Shown: positions 48,386-59,698, counted from the stretch's first letter. The stretch is 60,000 bases of DNA from Liolophura sinensis (GCF_032854445.1 NC_088299.1:8613608-8673607); one strand, 5' to 3'. Numbers and translations: made by a program. The notes: generated by a model not told the origin, from the letters alone.

Positions 48386-48442
48386 GCGAGACGCCGAGGA
48401 ACTGAACAGAGCCCAAGTGAAACAAGCGGAAGTAGTGAATGA
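48386..48442 (+). CDS. CBFB: CBFB exon 6, C-terminal tail and stop
   Basis: After an acceptor ending gtattttccag, phase 0 reads ARRRGTEQSPSETSGSSE and then TGA at 48440-48442. The human last exon starts ARRQQDPSPGSNL, so ARR, a Gln and an SP pair are shared, and the rest is a low-complexity Ser/Glu tail in place of the human Gly/Asp/Leu tail. The tail is expected to be disordered and is not needed for RUNX binding. The 32.8-kb distance from exon 5 is large, but phase, frame and residue match support the link. An alternative last exon inside intron 5 cannot be excluded. An RNA read crossing 15610/48386 would settle it. Confidence 0.88.
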   Translation, partial: ARRRGTEQSPSETSGSSE

Positions 48443-49920
48443 TGGCGGTCCTTGACTAAGAGGAATTATCATAAATTGTAAATAATGTAAAATATCAGAC
48501 TCCTCACAGGAGCTTAAATTATTTTGTTAAAACGACATAGTAGATTTATGTTGCCGGAAAAGATGCGAGTCCTATATTACATAGAGAGAGTGTTATATTA
48601 AGAGAGAAAGTAGCTATTTATTTATCGTGAAGGTAGTCAAGATTGTCAATCCAAATCGTGATCAGTGGTTAAGTATCAGAATTATGAAGAAAAAAAAATA
48701 TTCCAAAAAAAAAAAAAAAAAAAATTATATAGAAGAAAAAGTGGATATTTTTTTACGGGAGTTATTAATTTTTTTAGCAAAAAATCAATGACAACTTGTA
48801 ATTGTATATTTGCAAGAATTGACTTGTGTATCGGTCTCATTGTTCACATGTACAACGTACATGTGTTGTTGGTATATACATCACTACACACATCACTGTG
48901 TTGTCTCGTTACAATACTGTCTAAATGATGATGGCGGTCATGTTTTAACAGATGTAGTGTTAAGAGATTTAATTCCTTTTGGTCATTTGTTCAATAATGA
49001 TAAAGTGTAGAGTAAACCAGTATTAGGGATGAAAAGATTTTAGAACATTGTTCTATGCTCTTAACCTTGTCACAAGTTTAAACATTTTTTTTGTCTAAAA
49101 GATACGGTAAATGACATAAAACTTTTTCCATGACTAAGTTGCTCATTTTTTCCTAATTCTGAGATCAGTTGGTTTTTTTGGATATGAGGGTGATATCCAA
49201 CTGGAAGAAAGTAAGTTTCAACATCAGTAATAATACATGATGACATTTCATAAATTTGCACTTTCTGAGGAAAAATTTTAGGCCATTTATCATAATTTCC
49301 CATGATTCCACAATAATGGCGGGGTTTTTTGGGGGGGGGGGCGTTGGGGGGGGAGGGTATTCGCCCACTTTCTTACCTTTTTCTCAAAGTGTAAGGTTTA
49401 TCCGAGTGTTAAAAAAGTTTGTATTTTAAAAAGAAAAAATAACACCAGCAGTGATGAGGCCATTTTGGAAATCCTCGTTATGTTATTAGGAGGTTTTGAA
49501 GATTACGAAGCAAGGTATTAAGCCCAAGAAACACTTCGTTTAAAGGTTTAATAGCTTACACTCTAACAGCTCGTAAAATAACAGAGCTTTATCAGTGCTT
49601 TGGAAATTTTATTTCAGATATCTGTATTCCTGCAAAGCACAATATTCAGTTCAGAGGGTGAAAGTCAAATCAAAACGTGGTAACAGTCCTAAACTGAGCA
49701 AAAAAGCATTAAAGAAAGCAATCATTGAATCAGTGAATCATTAAAGGCACAGCCATGGTGAGTTATACTGGGAACATGCAAGTATTATAATAATTATCAA
49801 ATGAAAAGTAGAGCTGTTTTTCTTTAGTCGTTTTTCTTTCATTTTTTTTTTTAATGGCTGTATTTTTTTTTTTTATTGTATGGTGCATCCGAAATAAAAT
49901 TCTGGGTATTAGAATTTTAT
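48443..49920 (+). other. CBFB: Probable CBFB 3' UTR (end uncertain)
   Basis: AT-rich sequence with no coding signal follows the stop codon. An A-run lies at 48705-48723. The first canonical AATAAA I see is at 49893-49898, with another at 49934-49939 and a third at 50902-50907, so the transcript could end near 49.92 kb or further on. Long 3' UTRs are usual for CBFB. A G-rich tract at 49322-49353 lies inside. The end given is a guess based on the first signal. Confidence 0.4.
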
Positions 49921-50937
49921 GAGCACACTGTTTAATAAAAATTTTCAGGTGAGCAGTTGGAATGCAAAGTATCAGAAATTTGTTTTTATTAGTCATATTC
50001 TATATTTTTGTTTTGTTTGGAGCATAAGCAATCATAAAGATTTTAACGTTCATATTTGTAGATTAGGGATGGGCAGTTCAAACATTTGAAGTGTTGGGTT
50101 GCAAAGTTTCATTGTCAAGTGTTTTTTGTTGCATTTGCAAAAGTAGAGTAACAGCCATCATGGATTTATATGTTTGTATTTGATAGAAATGTTCGTTAAA
50201 ATACCTTACATATAGCAATGATTATGACCAAACATGCTGCAAGCACATGGGTACAAAATTACAGGAAATGTCAGTTTTGTGCGATATAAATAACTGTATA
50301 TTTTCATTCTTCAAAGCTTTTCAAACTTGTTTCATTGTCAATGGGTAGTTTAGTACGTTTCATCCTAGTTCTTGAAATCCTGAAAATTACTTGTCTTTGG
50401 TTGAAACATTATCAAGACATTAGATCTCCTTAGGATAACTCCTCAAAAGCACGCTGATAGTGTTAAATATCATATTCTATTTTTTTTTTCGAAAGAGACT
50501 GAATCTTGTTCTGCACTGAGGTCAGATGTTTTTAAACTCCACAGAATACCAGTAGTGAATATTCCAGAAACTTTTTATGAGAAAGTGAAAGTGAATAGAC
50601 CAGAAGTTAAGCAAGCAATATCTTAGGCACTAATTTGGCATCCTTATGCCACAGTTATGGTTTTCACCCAAGTACATGATACATACAGTACGCATGTTTA
50701 ATTGCGTGAACATTTTCTGGTAGCATATAACACTTTCTCAAAGCAAAAGTTCATGGCCTGAACAAAATACTCTAGATACTGTGACATGCACATGTAATCC
50801 CATAAAGTTAGTTTCCGATTCTTAATAACTCTCACAGAGTGAGCCAACAATTCTAAAATAGCTTCCACAGAAAGTTAGCATCACTATTCTACACTTGTAA
50901 GAATAAATTTTGTCTATATACTTTTATAATCCTAAGC

Positions 50938-51745
50938 ATTTCCAATTCTCCATATCCCTCATATATCTCCTTCCATGCCGCCAAATCCTCACCCATATCT
51001 CCTTCCATGCCGCCAAATCCTCACCCATATCTCCTTCCATATCCCATATCCCCCTTCATATCTCAATGTCCCCAGCCATATCTCCATCCATGTCTCCAAA
51101 TTCTCACCCATGTCTCCTTCCATATCCCATATTCCCCTCCATATCTCTATGTCCTCAGCCATATCTCATCTATGTCTCCAAATCCTCACCCGATATCTCC
51201 TTCCATATCCCATATTCCCCTCCATATCTCTATGTCCCCAGCCATATCCCCATCCAGGTCTCCAAATCCTCATTCATATCTCCTTCCATAACCTCTCCAT
51301 ATCTCTATGTCCAAAGCCATATATCAATCCATATTCCATATTCCCCACTATGGCTATGTCCCAAGGTTTATGTCCTTCCATATTCCCTATCCCCCACTAT
51401 GTCCAAAGCCATATCTCACTCCATATTCCATATCCCATATCCCCACTATGGCTGTGTCCCAAGCTTTATGTCCTTCCATATTCCCTATCCCCCACTATGT
51501 CCAAAGCCATATCTCACTCCATATTCCATATACCATATCCCCACTATGGCTGTGTCCCAAGCTTTATGTCCTCCCATATTCCCTATCCCCCACTATGTCC
51601 AAAGCCATATCTCACTCCATGTCCCCATGTCTGTATCCATATACCCATCCATATCTTCATATCATCTCCATAAATCTCCATATCTGCCTCCATATCCCCA
51701 CACTCTATTTCCCCATTTATACCTCTATCCATACATGTGTCTCCT
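50938..51745 (+). repeat. C/T-rich minisatellite (CCATAT-type) with a 98-bp higher-order unit
   Basis: Built from short blocks such as CCATATCTCCTTCCATATCC; in the right part a 98-bp unit repeats (CTATGGCT-TGTCCCAAG at 51348, 51446 and 51544). It leaves three overlapping plus-strand frames of 280, 232 and 175 codons, all Pro/Ser/His/Ile/Tyr-rich and without domains. Confidence 0.95.
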
Positions 51746-51934
51746 TACATAGCTCCCCTTTACCCGGTTCAGGCATGTCTTTTATCCATTGGTTTTGTTT
51801 TTTTTTTTTCAATTTTTGTTTTCATGGAGTGTAGTTTTGAATCTCATACCACAATTCTGAAGCCTGCTGTAAACCCTTAAGCAGAGATGTGAAGACTTTA
51901 AAATCATTCCACTGTTCTGCAGCAAAAAACCCCA

Positions 51935-52095
51935 AAAAACCCATACTCATACCCCGACTAGCCATACCCGACACAACCCCCCTCCCCCTACCCCCATACC
52001 CTACCCCCATACCCTAACCCATATGCCATCTCCCCACCCCCCAACCTCTCCCTCCTCCCTCAACAACTCTCCCCTCAACCCACAAACCGGTCCAT
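51935..52095 (+). repeat. C-rich low-complexity tract
   Basis: Runs of C with ATA and TAA (cccccataccctacccccat and similar). Some units look like TACCCC/TAACCC but the order is irregular, so it is not a telomere array. Confidence 0.8.
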
Positions 52096-52099
52096 ACCT

Positions 52100-53245
52100 A
52101 CTAACCCCAACCCCTTGCAAGACCACTTTAATTAACTTAAATAAAAATTGCATCAAGTCAAAAAAGTGCTGAATTTCATCTTAGATCAAACTACATATTC
52201 TAAATAAGGAGGTCAACCAGCTGCTAATTACATTTCAGAAATATCCAGTGACTTACACAAGTCAATGTATGTTTTGATTTCTTTTAAAGGCCTTTGTTGT
52301 GCATAAAGCGTTTATGGCATAAAAAGGTTTATGGTGTATTGTCTTGGTAATTTTTGTGATCTGCTGTTAAATTCTTTGTCTTAAATTGATATAGATGTGG
52401 TAATGAAAAAAGTAGGATTTTTTTTATTTATTTTTTTATTCATGTTCTAAAACCTTTAAAAAAATGTCTTGGTCAGAAATTGGACCAAAGTATTATGTTA
52501 TGTAATGTGCAAGTTATAGGGTTGTTGGAATGTAAAAATTGATGGATTCAAGTTGAATGAGCCTTTCATTACTCTTTATCATTATCTACATTCCCTTTGA
52601 ATTTTTTTTCATGGTTTTGGTTATACTAATGGGCAGTGGAATAGGTATTTGTATGTTAAGATACGCTACCATATGCCTATAGAAATGTGCAGTGCACTTC
52701 AATGCAAACACCAAACCTTGGTCTATTTTTCCTGGATCAAGTACATGTATGTGGGTATATATATATGTATGTATATTCTTTTTTTTTTTCTTTTTTTTTC
52801 TTTTTTTACATTTTCTGATGTGATTTTTCCCTATCTTTTGGGTGAATATCCAGTTATTCAGTATAATTTTATAATTAATTGTGAAACCCATTTTGTTACC
52901 GAGAGTATATACTTTGCCATTTTCTAACAACAGTTCATTTGTGTTGACCCTCAACAACTACAGAAGTTAATAATCACTTTGGTTGTATGGCTGTGTTGCA
53001 AAGATGAAGATCATGTCAACTTACATGAAGGCTCAGATGAACAGGCCGCAGAAACCCGGTTATTCTCATATGCACTTCGACAAATGTGAAAAGCTTTACA
53101 TATCTTTTTTATGTTGAATTAATCTGCTCATCTGACATAATGTTTTAAATGATCATATTTATATGTGAATATGGTATTATGCGCTTTTGAACTGTGTTTT
53201 AGGGGGCGGAGAATATTTAATAAATCGCAGTCACACATAACAAAG
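52100..53245. other. AT-rich non-coding stretch
   Basis: No gene recognised. It includes poly-T tracts at about 52418-52440 and 52779-52807 and a few AATAAA signals (for example 53219-53224). Could be distal 3' UTR or intergenic. Confidence 0.5.
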
Positions 53246-53247
53246 TG

Positions 53248-53391
53248 CACAGGCCCTGGTGCTATTTTTCAAAGGTGTCGTAACGTTACGTCGGTCGCAA
53301 ATTCCAAAACGACGTATGCCGTCAGTATGTGACGTCATGGTGATTAGGCCAGCGTAACCTTACGACCCCCTTGAGAAACAGCCCCCTGTTC
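53248..53391 (+). mobile_element. CpG-rich inverted-repeat element (MITE-like), copy 1
   Basis: The left end gtgctatttttcaaaggtgt plus cgtaacgttacg pairs with the right end cgtaaccttacgaccccctt plus gagaaacagcccc over about 33 bases at roughly 75 percent. A perfect TGACGTCA lies at 53330-53337. Non-coding, about 140 bp. Confidence 0.65.
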
Positions 53392-53527
53392 AGGTGCAGA
53401 TTGCGATTGATGTCCTGTCTAGCTTTTAAACATATGTATTATATGCATACTGGCCGTTTTAAGAAGGGTTGTTATCTCATCTTGGTTTAGAACTCTTCTG
53501 CTTTTGTAGCAGGTGCAAGACAAATTG

Positions 53528-53873
53528 GGGAGTTTCGAGTTAGAACTCTTTTATGGCCAAAGGTAAAACAAGTCCTACTGTGCCATCTGAATGGTGAAAA
53601 ATGTTAGGCAACTTGTTGAAATTGATTTACTGATCACTGATCTCACATTTGTTTCAGAGGCTTAAATGGCACCTCTTTCCTTTAAGAACTCCAGTTCTCA
53701 AAACGTTCAGATTTTCAATTTTCCCTTTCATTCGTCTACTCTAAATTACTTTTTTACGACACTTTTTACAGTGAATGAGATCAAAAATAGTTGCCTAACA
53801 TTTTTGACAGGTCACATGATATGTTTGGACTTTCTCTACCTGCAACGATAAGAGTTCGAACTCGAAACTCCCC
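53528..53873. mobile_element. Foldback element with long inverted repeats
   Basis: The left arm starts ggggagtttcgagttagaac and the right arm ends gttcgaactcgaaactcccc, its near-perfect reverse complement. Further in, aaaaatgttaggcaact on the left pairs with agttgcctaacattttt on the right, so the arms extend about 100-130 bp each. A 61-codon frame in the right half is incidental. No transposase. Confidence 0.8.
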
Positions 53874-54517
53874 AGTTCTGGGAATTATTTTGCAAAGGAA
53901 AGCTTGTCTGAATTAGTTTGAACATTTGTAAATCCAAGTGAATTACACGTATTCCCGACCCAATAGTAATATAATGGCGTTTTCTGGCCTTGCATATTAA
54001 AATGGGCCAAGAGCCTTAGTTGCGGTAAAATGCCTATCAATGTACTTTAATTTGGTCATTTTTGTGTATTTCTGGTCGTTACAGTGCTGTCATTCGTTTC
54101 ATAATTGATATTTTTTTGTCATTTCTGTTTACATGATTACATGTATATTATTTTCTAGTCATTAATTTTACCTTGTGTTTAAGTACAAATTTACGTTTGT
54201 ATGTTATAATTTGCTGTACCTTTTATTGGCTTTTAACTTTTGTTTCTACATTAATGACTTCACTTATATCCTAATATATATATATATATCCACTGCTGAG
54301 AACATGTATGTGAAATGATATACTAATAAATATAAACATTACATAATTATGCGAAACAGAAATCTTGCACTGATGATGAATACAAAAATGGTATAATAAT
54401 AATTTTTAAAATTATTATGTATATTGCTATATAAAATTTTATTGACTGTCCACTGGTATATATAGATTGAAGTCTGTGTTTATACATTGAGATTCTTTTC
54501 ACTGTTTATGTGTGCAG

Positions 54518-54828
54518 AATAACATGAGATGCTTTCCAGTTGCTTTTATCACTTGTGGCAATTGGAAAGTCAAATAGAAAAGCTTAACGACAGAGATTGC
54601 GCAGTATTGGTGTACCCTCCATTCGGAGTAGCTCTTTGCTTTACAAGACGATGGCAACAGCAATGGGATGAAGTTTTTGTTCAGCTTACAAAACCCATTA
54701 TGCCCTTGTGTTATTTTGTAATTTGTACCCGTAATCAGCCAATGTCATTGAAATGGGAACTGGACTGGACGATGCTCCTCCAAAACTTGTTCCTTTTTTC
54801 GCCTATGGTGCAGTTTTTTGTTGACTGA
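54518..54828 (+). other. Unassigned open frame of 99 codons
   Basis: An open frame from ATG at 54529 follows an acceptor-like tttatgtgtgcag. It contains LNDRDCAVLVYPPFGVALCF and a Trp/Gln cluster and ends FFVD. Codon content looks more balanced than in neighbouring frames, but no family is recognised and there is no second exon. It may be chance, or an old transposon remnant. Confidence 0.15.
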
Positions 54829-55095
54829 TTAATTGCTTTACAAAGAGAAAACAAAAATAAAAAGAAAGGATTAACGGAGAAGTAGTCATCTTAGGAAGCG
54901 GGCGTTTTGACCATGTGAGCTTCCCTATTTCGAAGATTTCAACAACTATAATCAGATGTCAAGGAAAACAGGCTCATTGTTTACTTCTGCGACAAAATGT
55001 GCGTTGCTTAGTTCATTTTGTGCATTTAGTTGTTTGTGATTAAAGGGGCTGGTTAGAAAATTGTATTACAAGGTTTCTTTTGATAGTTTCCTCGT

Positions 55096-55224
55096 ATGGC
55101 CTCGTTTCGCAAAGCGGACGTATAGCGCTACGCTCATGTAATTACCTTGGCGACATAATGCCTACAGTATTGGCCGCCATGGAAGTTAAGTGCACGTAAC
55201 GTTACGTGAGGCTAGAACTTAAAG
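55096..55224 (-). mobile_element. CpG-rich inverted-repeat element, copy 2
   Basis: Reverse complement carries cgtaacgttacgtg, atgtcgccaaggtaattaca, gagcgtagcgctatacgtcc and tttgcgaaacgaggcc, in the same order as related blocks of 53248-53391. Diverged. Confidence 0.55.
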
Positions 55225-55639
55225 AGTAAGACTGAAAAACAGGTATCGAATAAAATCAGATTTTGGGTAAAGATTAAAAGACATCAATGTTGATTCCTTT
55301 GTGGTGTACCATGATTTACTAGCTGCATCATTAATATATGTGCGTGGACGTTGTCTCACACATTAAAGGTACGAGTGTAGTAACTACACCGGCACGCTGA
55401 CCGACGATGTTGGCTAATAATGCTAATGAACATGTCGTATGAAGAGTCCATCATCCCTTGTATTCATAAGATTGTCAACTGTCATATATCCATGCTTAAG
55501 GGGACAAAATAAACTTTCATAATATAAGTGACCCTTTAGTTATTTGTTGTCTTTTTTTCAGCTTGCCTTAAACAGGTCCAAAATCTCTTCTCACAAAGCC
55601 ATTTCACTTTCATGTAGATACCATCGTTGAGGTTGCCTT

Positions 55640-55756
55640 AATTTATTTTATTTATTTATTTGATTTCTTGATGTTGAACGCCACACTCAAGAAATTTTTA
55701 TTTATTTATTTATTTGATTGGTGTTTTATGCCGTACTCAAGAATATTCACTCAAGA
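55640..55756 (-). mobile_element. Two SINE 3'-end fragments in tandem
   Basis: Two reverse-strand 3' ends follow each other: (ATTT)n then ttgatgttgaacgccacact caagaa, and again (ATTT)n then ttgattggtgttttatgccg with tactcaagaatattcac. Both are cut soon after the start of the conserved part. Confidence 0.8.
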
Positions 55757-55923
55757 AAATGTTAATGAAGTATTCTTATTTGATGGAATCGTAAGAGCAT
55801 CGTCTGGTGTATGCTCCACAAAAACTTAACAAGATTGAAATGAACCGTACATATGTTTTCAATGTATGCCTATTTAAAGTACGGAGGCCTCTAAAAGAGA
55901 GAGAGACAGACAGAGCGCGCGCA

Positions 55924-56155
55924 GAGTTTAACGTCGAACTTTTTTTCAGTGATATGACAACGAAGGAGTTCTTAGAGTGCATGTGCGTGTAATATACCTC
56001 CTTGTTGCAGGACGGATTTCCTCCGCTATTTTATATAGTGCTGCTTCACTGAGACGACTTACCGAAGGCAAGTAAACTACCCCACCCGAGCTTTTATACT
56101 GATACAGATCAAACAGTCGTTGCACTATCCAATTAATGCTAACGTCAAGCGTGGA
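55924..56155 (-). mobile_element. Second-family SINE, body and 3' end
   Basis: The reverse complement matches 47990-48170: cctccttgttgcaggacgga, gtgctgcttcactgaga, cgaaggcaagtaaac, ttatactgatacagatcaaa and gtcgttgcactatcc (given as on the plus strand). The 3' end at the left (gagtttaacgtcgaac) is missing in the other copy. Head not seen. Confidence 0.8.
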
Positions 56156-56439
56156 AGATGACTCTTATTTAGCTATATAGCTGAAAACTTCGTTTGTCTT
56201 CATCATTTAAGCTAAATGAGACGGTTAGGCTAAATGAGACAAAAGCTGTGATAAAATGACTTTATTTCTAGCTCTTTTTACATCAGGTGAAATATTATAC
56301 AACACGGAAAGAAATCCAGATGTTTGGACGCATTTAATTGGACGGGAAACAATTCGTGCGACCTTGAAAGAGGTTAATTTTCCTCAGTTAAAATTCCTGG
56401 GGAATAAGCTGGTTTCTGGGTAGACGATCGATAAGAGAC

Positions 56440-57410
56440 ACTTTAAAAAGATTAAAGCCTGTGTTTTAAAACAACGGTTTAAATTACCTGTGCTCGTCCA
56501 CGGGTAAAGCCTTGGTTAATCCCGCTTTGGTAGGATTAATTGCTTTACCCAAAGACAGACCGGCACTTTCTGGGAGCGACTTAAGACGAGTAAATACGGG
56601 TGGGATATTGGAAAGAATGCTTTGTGTGAGCATGTCCGTATGTTCCATGGAACATGATGATATATAGAAACGATGCCACCCAGAAATTGTGGAAAATAAT
56701 TTCTGGGGGGTCAGGGATGAAGGTTGTGGGGTAGTGCTGGGGGTTTGAGGTATTATATCTTATCATATTGGCTGATCGGATAATTTCATTGCCACAACAA
56801 AAATAGCAAATCCAGATAACAAGAGTATTCCCGGGGTTTTATTTTCCTTGGCTAGTGGAGGTAAAGGATTATCCGACCCCAGTTTAATAACAGTTTTGAT
56901 AAGGCTGTCAAATATTCTCCCACAGATTGTCTCAGATATTGATCTCACCACACCAAAGACGATTGTTAATTCTCTGAGACGAACTCTGGATGCAAACCCC
57001 TGAGTGAAGTCACCCATGCAATATCAACATTTTCAGTCTCTAGAACAAAACCAATTTCCCAAGCGAGCCAGTAACCCGGAAATTTTTCGTTTTTCTTTCT
57101 TTTCTTGCCTGCCAGAAAACGAAGCGCTCCTTGTGACAGATTCCCTATACCCTGGTATATATGTCGTTTCTTTCCGACCGATTGGTTTCCATTCTGAGAG
57201 TTCCGTCGGATAAACCAGAGCTAAGAATGGAACGGGAGGGGATGGGACCACAATATAGCCCTTACTACCGCCCGGTTCTGTCTGGAAATCCCAAGCGATT
57301 CAAAATACGGGCTGTATTATGGAAATGTTTTCATAAGATTAACCGGTGTTTTGGTAAAATACAAAACAGGCAGCAAGTCTTGCGAAAATTGTACCCAATA
57401 TTGGCTAGAT
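56440..57410. promoter_or_regulatory. Complex downstream block, candidate regulatory element
   Basis: Non-repetitive, mixed-composition sequence. Within 56814-56952 are two GATA-type motifs (AGATAA 56814-56819, TGATAAG 56897-56903) and a RUNX-type ACCACA (56947-56952). Short frames are open on both strands, with no recognised protein. Confidence 0.25.
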
Positions 57411-57411
57411 A

Positions 57412-58240
57412 GATGTATACATTTATTCGTGAGGACATTGTTTGTTTTGTCCGACGGCTGGCCACGTTATGGAGAGGATTAGTGCTCTAATAAACGATAT
57501 GGTAATTGGTTCTTCGAATGCTCAGTGGATGCAATGTCTTACTGCATGGCGGAAGTTAATGCCGAACTTAGCCACCATGCGTTAAGTTATGAATAATACA
57601 AAGGCCTTATATAGCCCGAAAGAAATAAGAAACAATTCTATTCATATATATGTATACACAACGATTGCCTGACAAACAGATTTTGACGACAATGAATACA
57701 TATAAAATACATCACAATAGAACGACATATTTCAGGTTTTTGGTCAAATTTACTTTAAAAATCAGGAACATTACATAACCAGTCAGTCTTAATTACAATG
57801 GTGGACTTTGCTGGATAAGTTGTCCAGACCCGGATAGAGAAAAAAATACATAGGTGGAATAAATTACCTTTTGTGAAGATGATTTAATTAAACGGAAATA
57901 TTAGAAAGCAACATGTTAATCCATTTTGAGTAATTCTTGACCAATATCATGTAATGAATTTCAACTAACAGCACTGCATTTTTTGTACCTAATTCTGTTT
58001 AAGTCCTTATGTTAGGGGCCATGGAATTTGCTGTTATCTAAGCATTTACATGAATAGTTATAATAAAAAAAAACCTGAGTGAGGAACATTGACAAGAGAC
58101 CGTATCTCACCCGTATGTATGACCATTTGCCAACTATCACACAGTCGTCGTTGATCTGGTTTTACTCTCTATGCTGTATGTCTTTCATGCTGTCATTTTT
58201 CTGTGCTCTGATATAAATGGGCATGCATACGTCAGACTAT
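57412..58240. other. AT-rich non-coding stretch
   Basis: No gene, repeat or signal recognised. Confidence 0.5.
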
Positions 58241-58282
58241 ACAAAAAAAAAAAAAAAAAAAAAACGAAACATATAGCCACCT

Positions 58283-58559
58283 TAACCCAGAGGCCTTTCA
58301 CCAATGCGGTAACTGTGAGTCCAGCTCATGCTGGCTTCCTCTTCAGCCGTATTTGGGAAGGTCTTGAAGCAAGCGGTCCGGTTTCCTCCCACCATAATGC
58401 CGCATGGCCGTCGTCGAATAAGTGAATCTGTGCGTCGAAGCAGACATTCGTATACCAGCCGTCACCCATTTAATAAGGACGTTCCGGGTCAATAATTGCA
58501 AGGCCAATTCCCAAAACGAAGTTAACACATTCTTGAGAAACACCAATCAAATAAATAAA
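58283..58559 (+). mobile_element. tRNA-derived SINE, copy 9, split by about 100 bp
   Basis: 5'-truncated copy starting aacccagaggcctttcacca, with deletions in the core. It breaks after gtcgtcgaataagtgaa (58426) and resumes about 58527 at acattcttgag and aaacaccaatcaaataaata. The 100-bp interruption (58427-58526) is not SINE sequence. Confidence 0.88.
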
Positions 58560-59698
58560 TGTCGCCATCTATACCGAAAGGCTTTATATACTGTACTGGT
58601 TTTAGAACACAACGATTTCACCAGAGTTCGCCAGTTCGAGTCGCACTCTCACTGGATGTTCGACCCTAGTCGTTACGTCAGTGAGCTTTCTAGTTTAAAA
58701 AAAGTTACGAAGCTACCAGCATGACATTGATGACCTCTGGTTGTACCCCGTTTTTATTTATTTCGCCCAGCTTGATAATTTCATAGCTCAGGTCTATACA
58801 GCTTGGACCCAAGTCTCCATTGAAGGATGGGTGGGGTGCAGAAGGTGTCAGATTTTATTATACTAACTTAGTATAGGCCTTTGTTGGTTAATAATGGTCT
58901 AGGAGAAAAACTGACGTTTTGCTTTCAAAATTTCTTTTTTGGACCACATCCTCTAAATGCAAGTCTTCCTGTATGTAGAATTGGTTTGCACCCATTATAA
59001 CTGTTAATTTTAATGGTTGTATCCAATTGTCTAAGTCTACATGCGCTTTTTGTTAAGTTGTGAAGATTTCATTTTTGTACAGTTTCTGACAAGCAGTCTA
59101 AACTTGCCAAAGGTTGATATGTTTCGGGCACTCTGTCTCTTACCCCCACATTAATCCGTTACACCTAAACCTTATACACTATGTAAATCTTGAACATTAG
59201 TTATACATAAACCTTATGTACATGAAAACAGTTAAATCACCATTCTGATTTTCCGTGTGGTTGTGTACACTACGGGAATAACTAAGATTTTATCGTATAC
59301 TTATATATATGCGGGGTTCTCAGTGAAAAACGGTACACCTGTTCTATTTCCAGGTTCCAAGCGATGCGCCCAAAAACCTACAAATAATATAATGAATAAA
59401 ACAAAGATAAATGAAGCCCCCTCCACCCTCCCCCCCCACCCCCCCCAAAAAAATCACACACAAACAAACGAGTGATTCCGACCTGACAAGATTATGTCAG
59501 ATTTTGTGTAACGGTGTTAAGGATTAGTCTGATAAGTTCACTCCCTGTGAATTTCTGAGGACTGGTTATCGTATTAGTGGGGAAAACAAAACTATACCGT
59601 AAATGTATTGGTTTATCCCGTCAATATGACAATGTCCTAGCAAATCTTTGAACTATATAGGGCAGCATTTGTATCATTTTGAAAAATTAAGAAGTTTG
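58560..59698. other. Non-coding stretch
   Basis: No gene recognised. A C-run followed by A-run lies at 59419-59452. A B-box-like gttcgagtcg near 58636 may be another degenerate tRNA-derived fragment. Confidence 0.45.

Larger units (their letters stand above)
7710..48442 (+). other. CBFB: CBFB gene, 3' part (exons 4-6 with introns 4 and 5)
   Basis: Three exons on the plus strand, all phase 0, give 97 codons plus a stop that align without a break to the C-terminal half of core-binding factor beta. Known role: CBF-beta binds the Runt domain of RUNX proteins in the nucleus, raises their DNA affinity and protects them from degradation, but does not touch DNA itself. Exon lengths here are 39, 40 and 18 codons plus stop. 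From memory the human exons 4 and 5 encode 39 and 32 residues, and the last exon starts with Ala-Arg-Arg, as here. Introns are 7,664 and 32,775 bp. Exons for roughly the first 94 residues were looked for in 1-7709 by eye and not seen, so the 5' end probably lies outside the window. Identity rests on motif recognition, not on a search. Confidence 0.93.

Noticed and set aside
50910-51834. Overlapping plus-strand frames of 280, 232 and 175 codons
   Set aside because: All three frames are open because the CCATAT-type repeat has few stop codons; the products are simple Pro/Ser/His/Ile/Tyr repeats with no domain.
51935-52095. Possible interstitial telomere repeat
   Set aside because: C-rich units are irregular and there is no run of TTAGGG/CCCTAA.
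55807-55992. 61-codon frame
   Set aside because: It runs into the reverse-strand second-family SINE and has no independent support.
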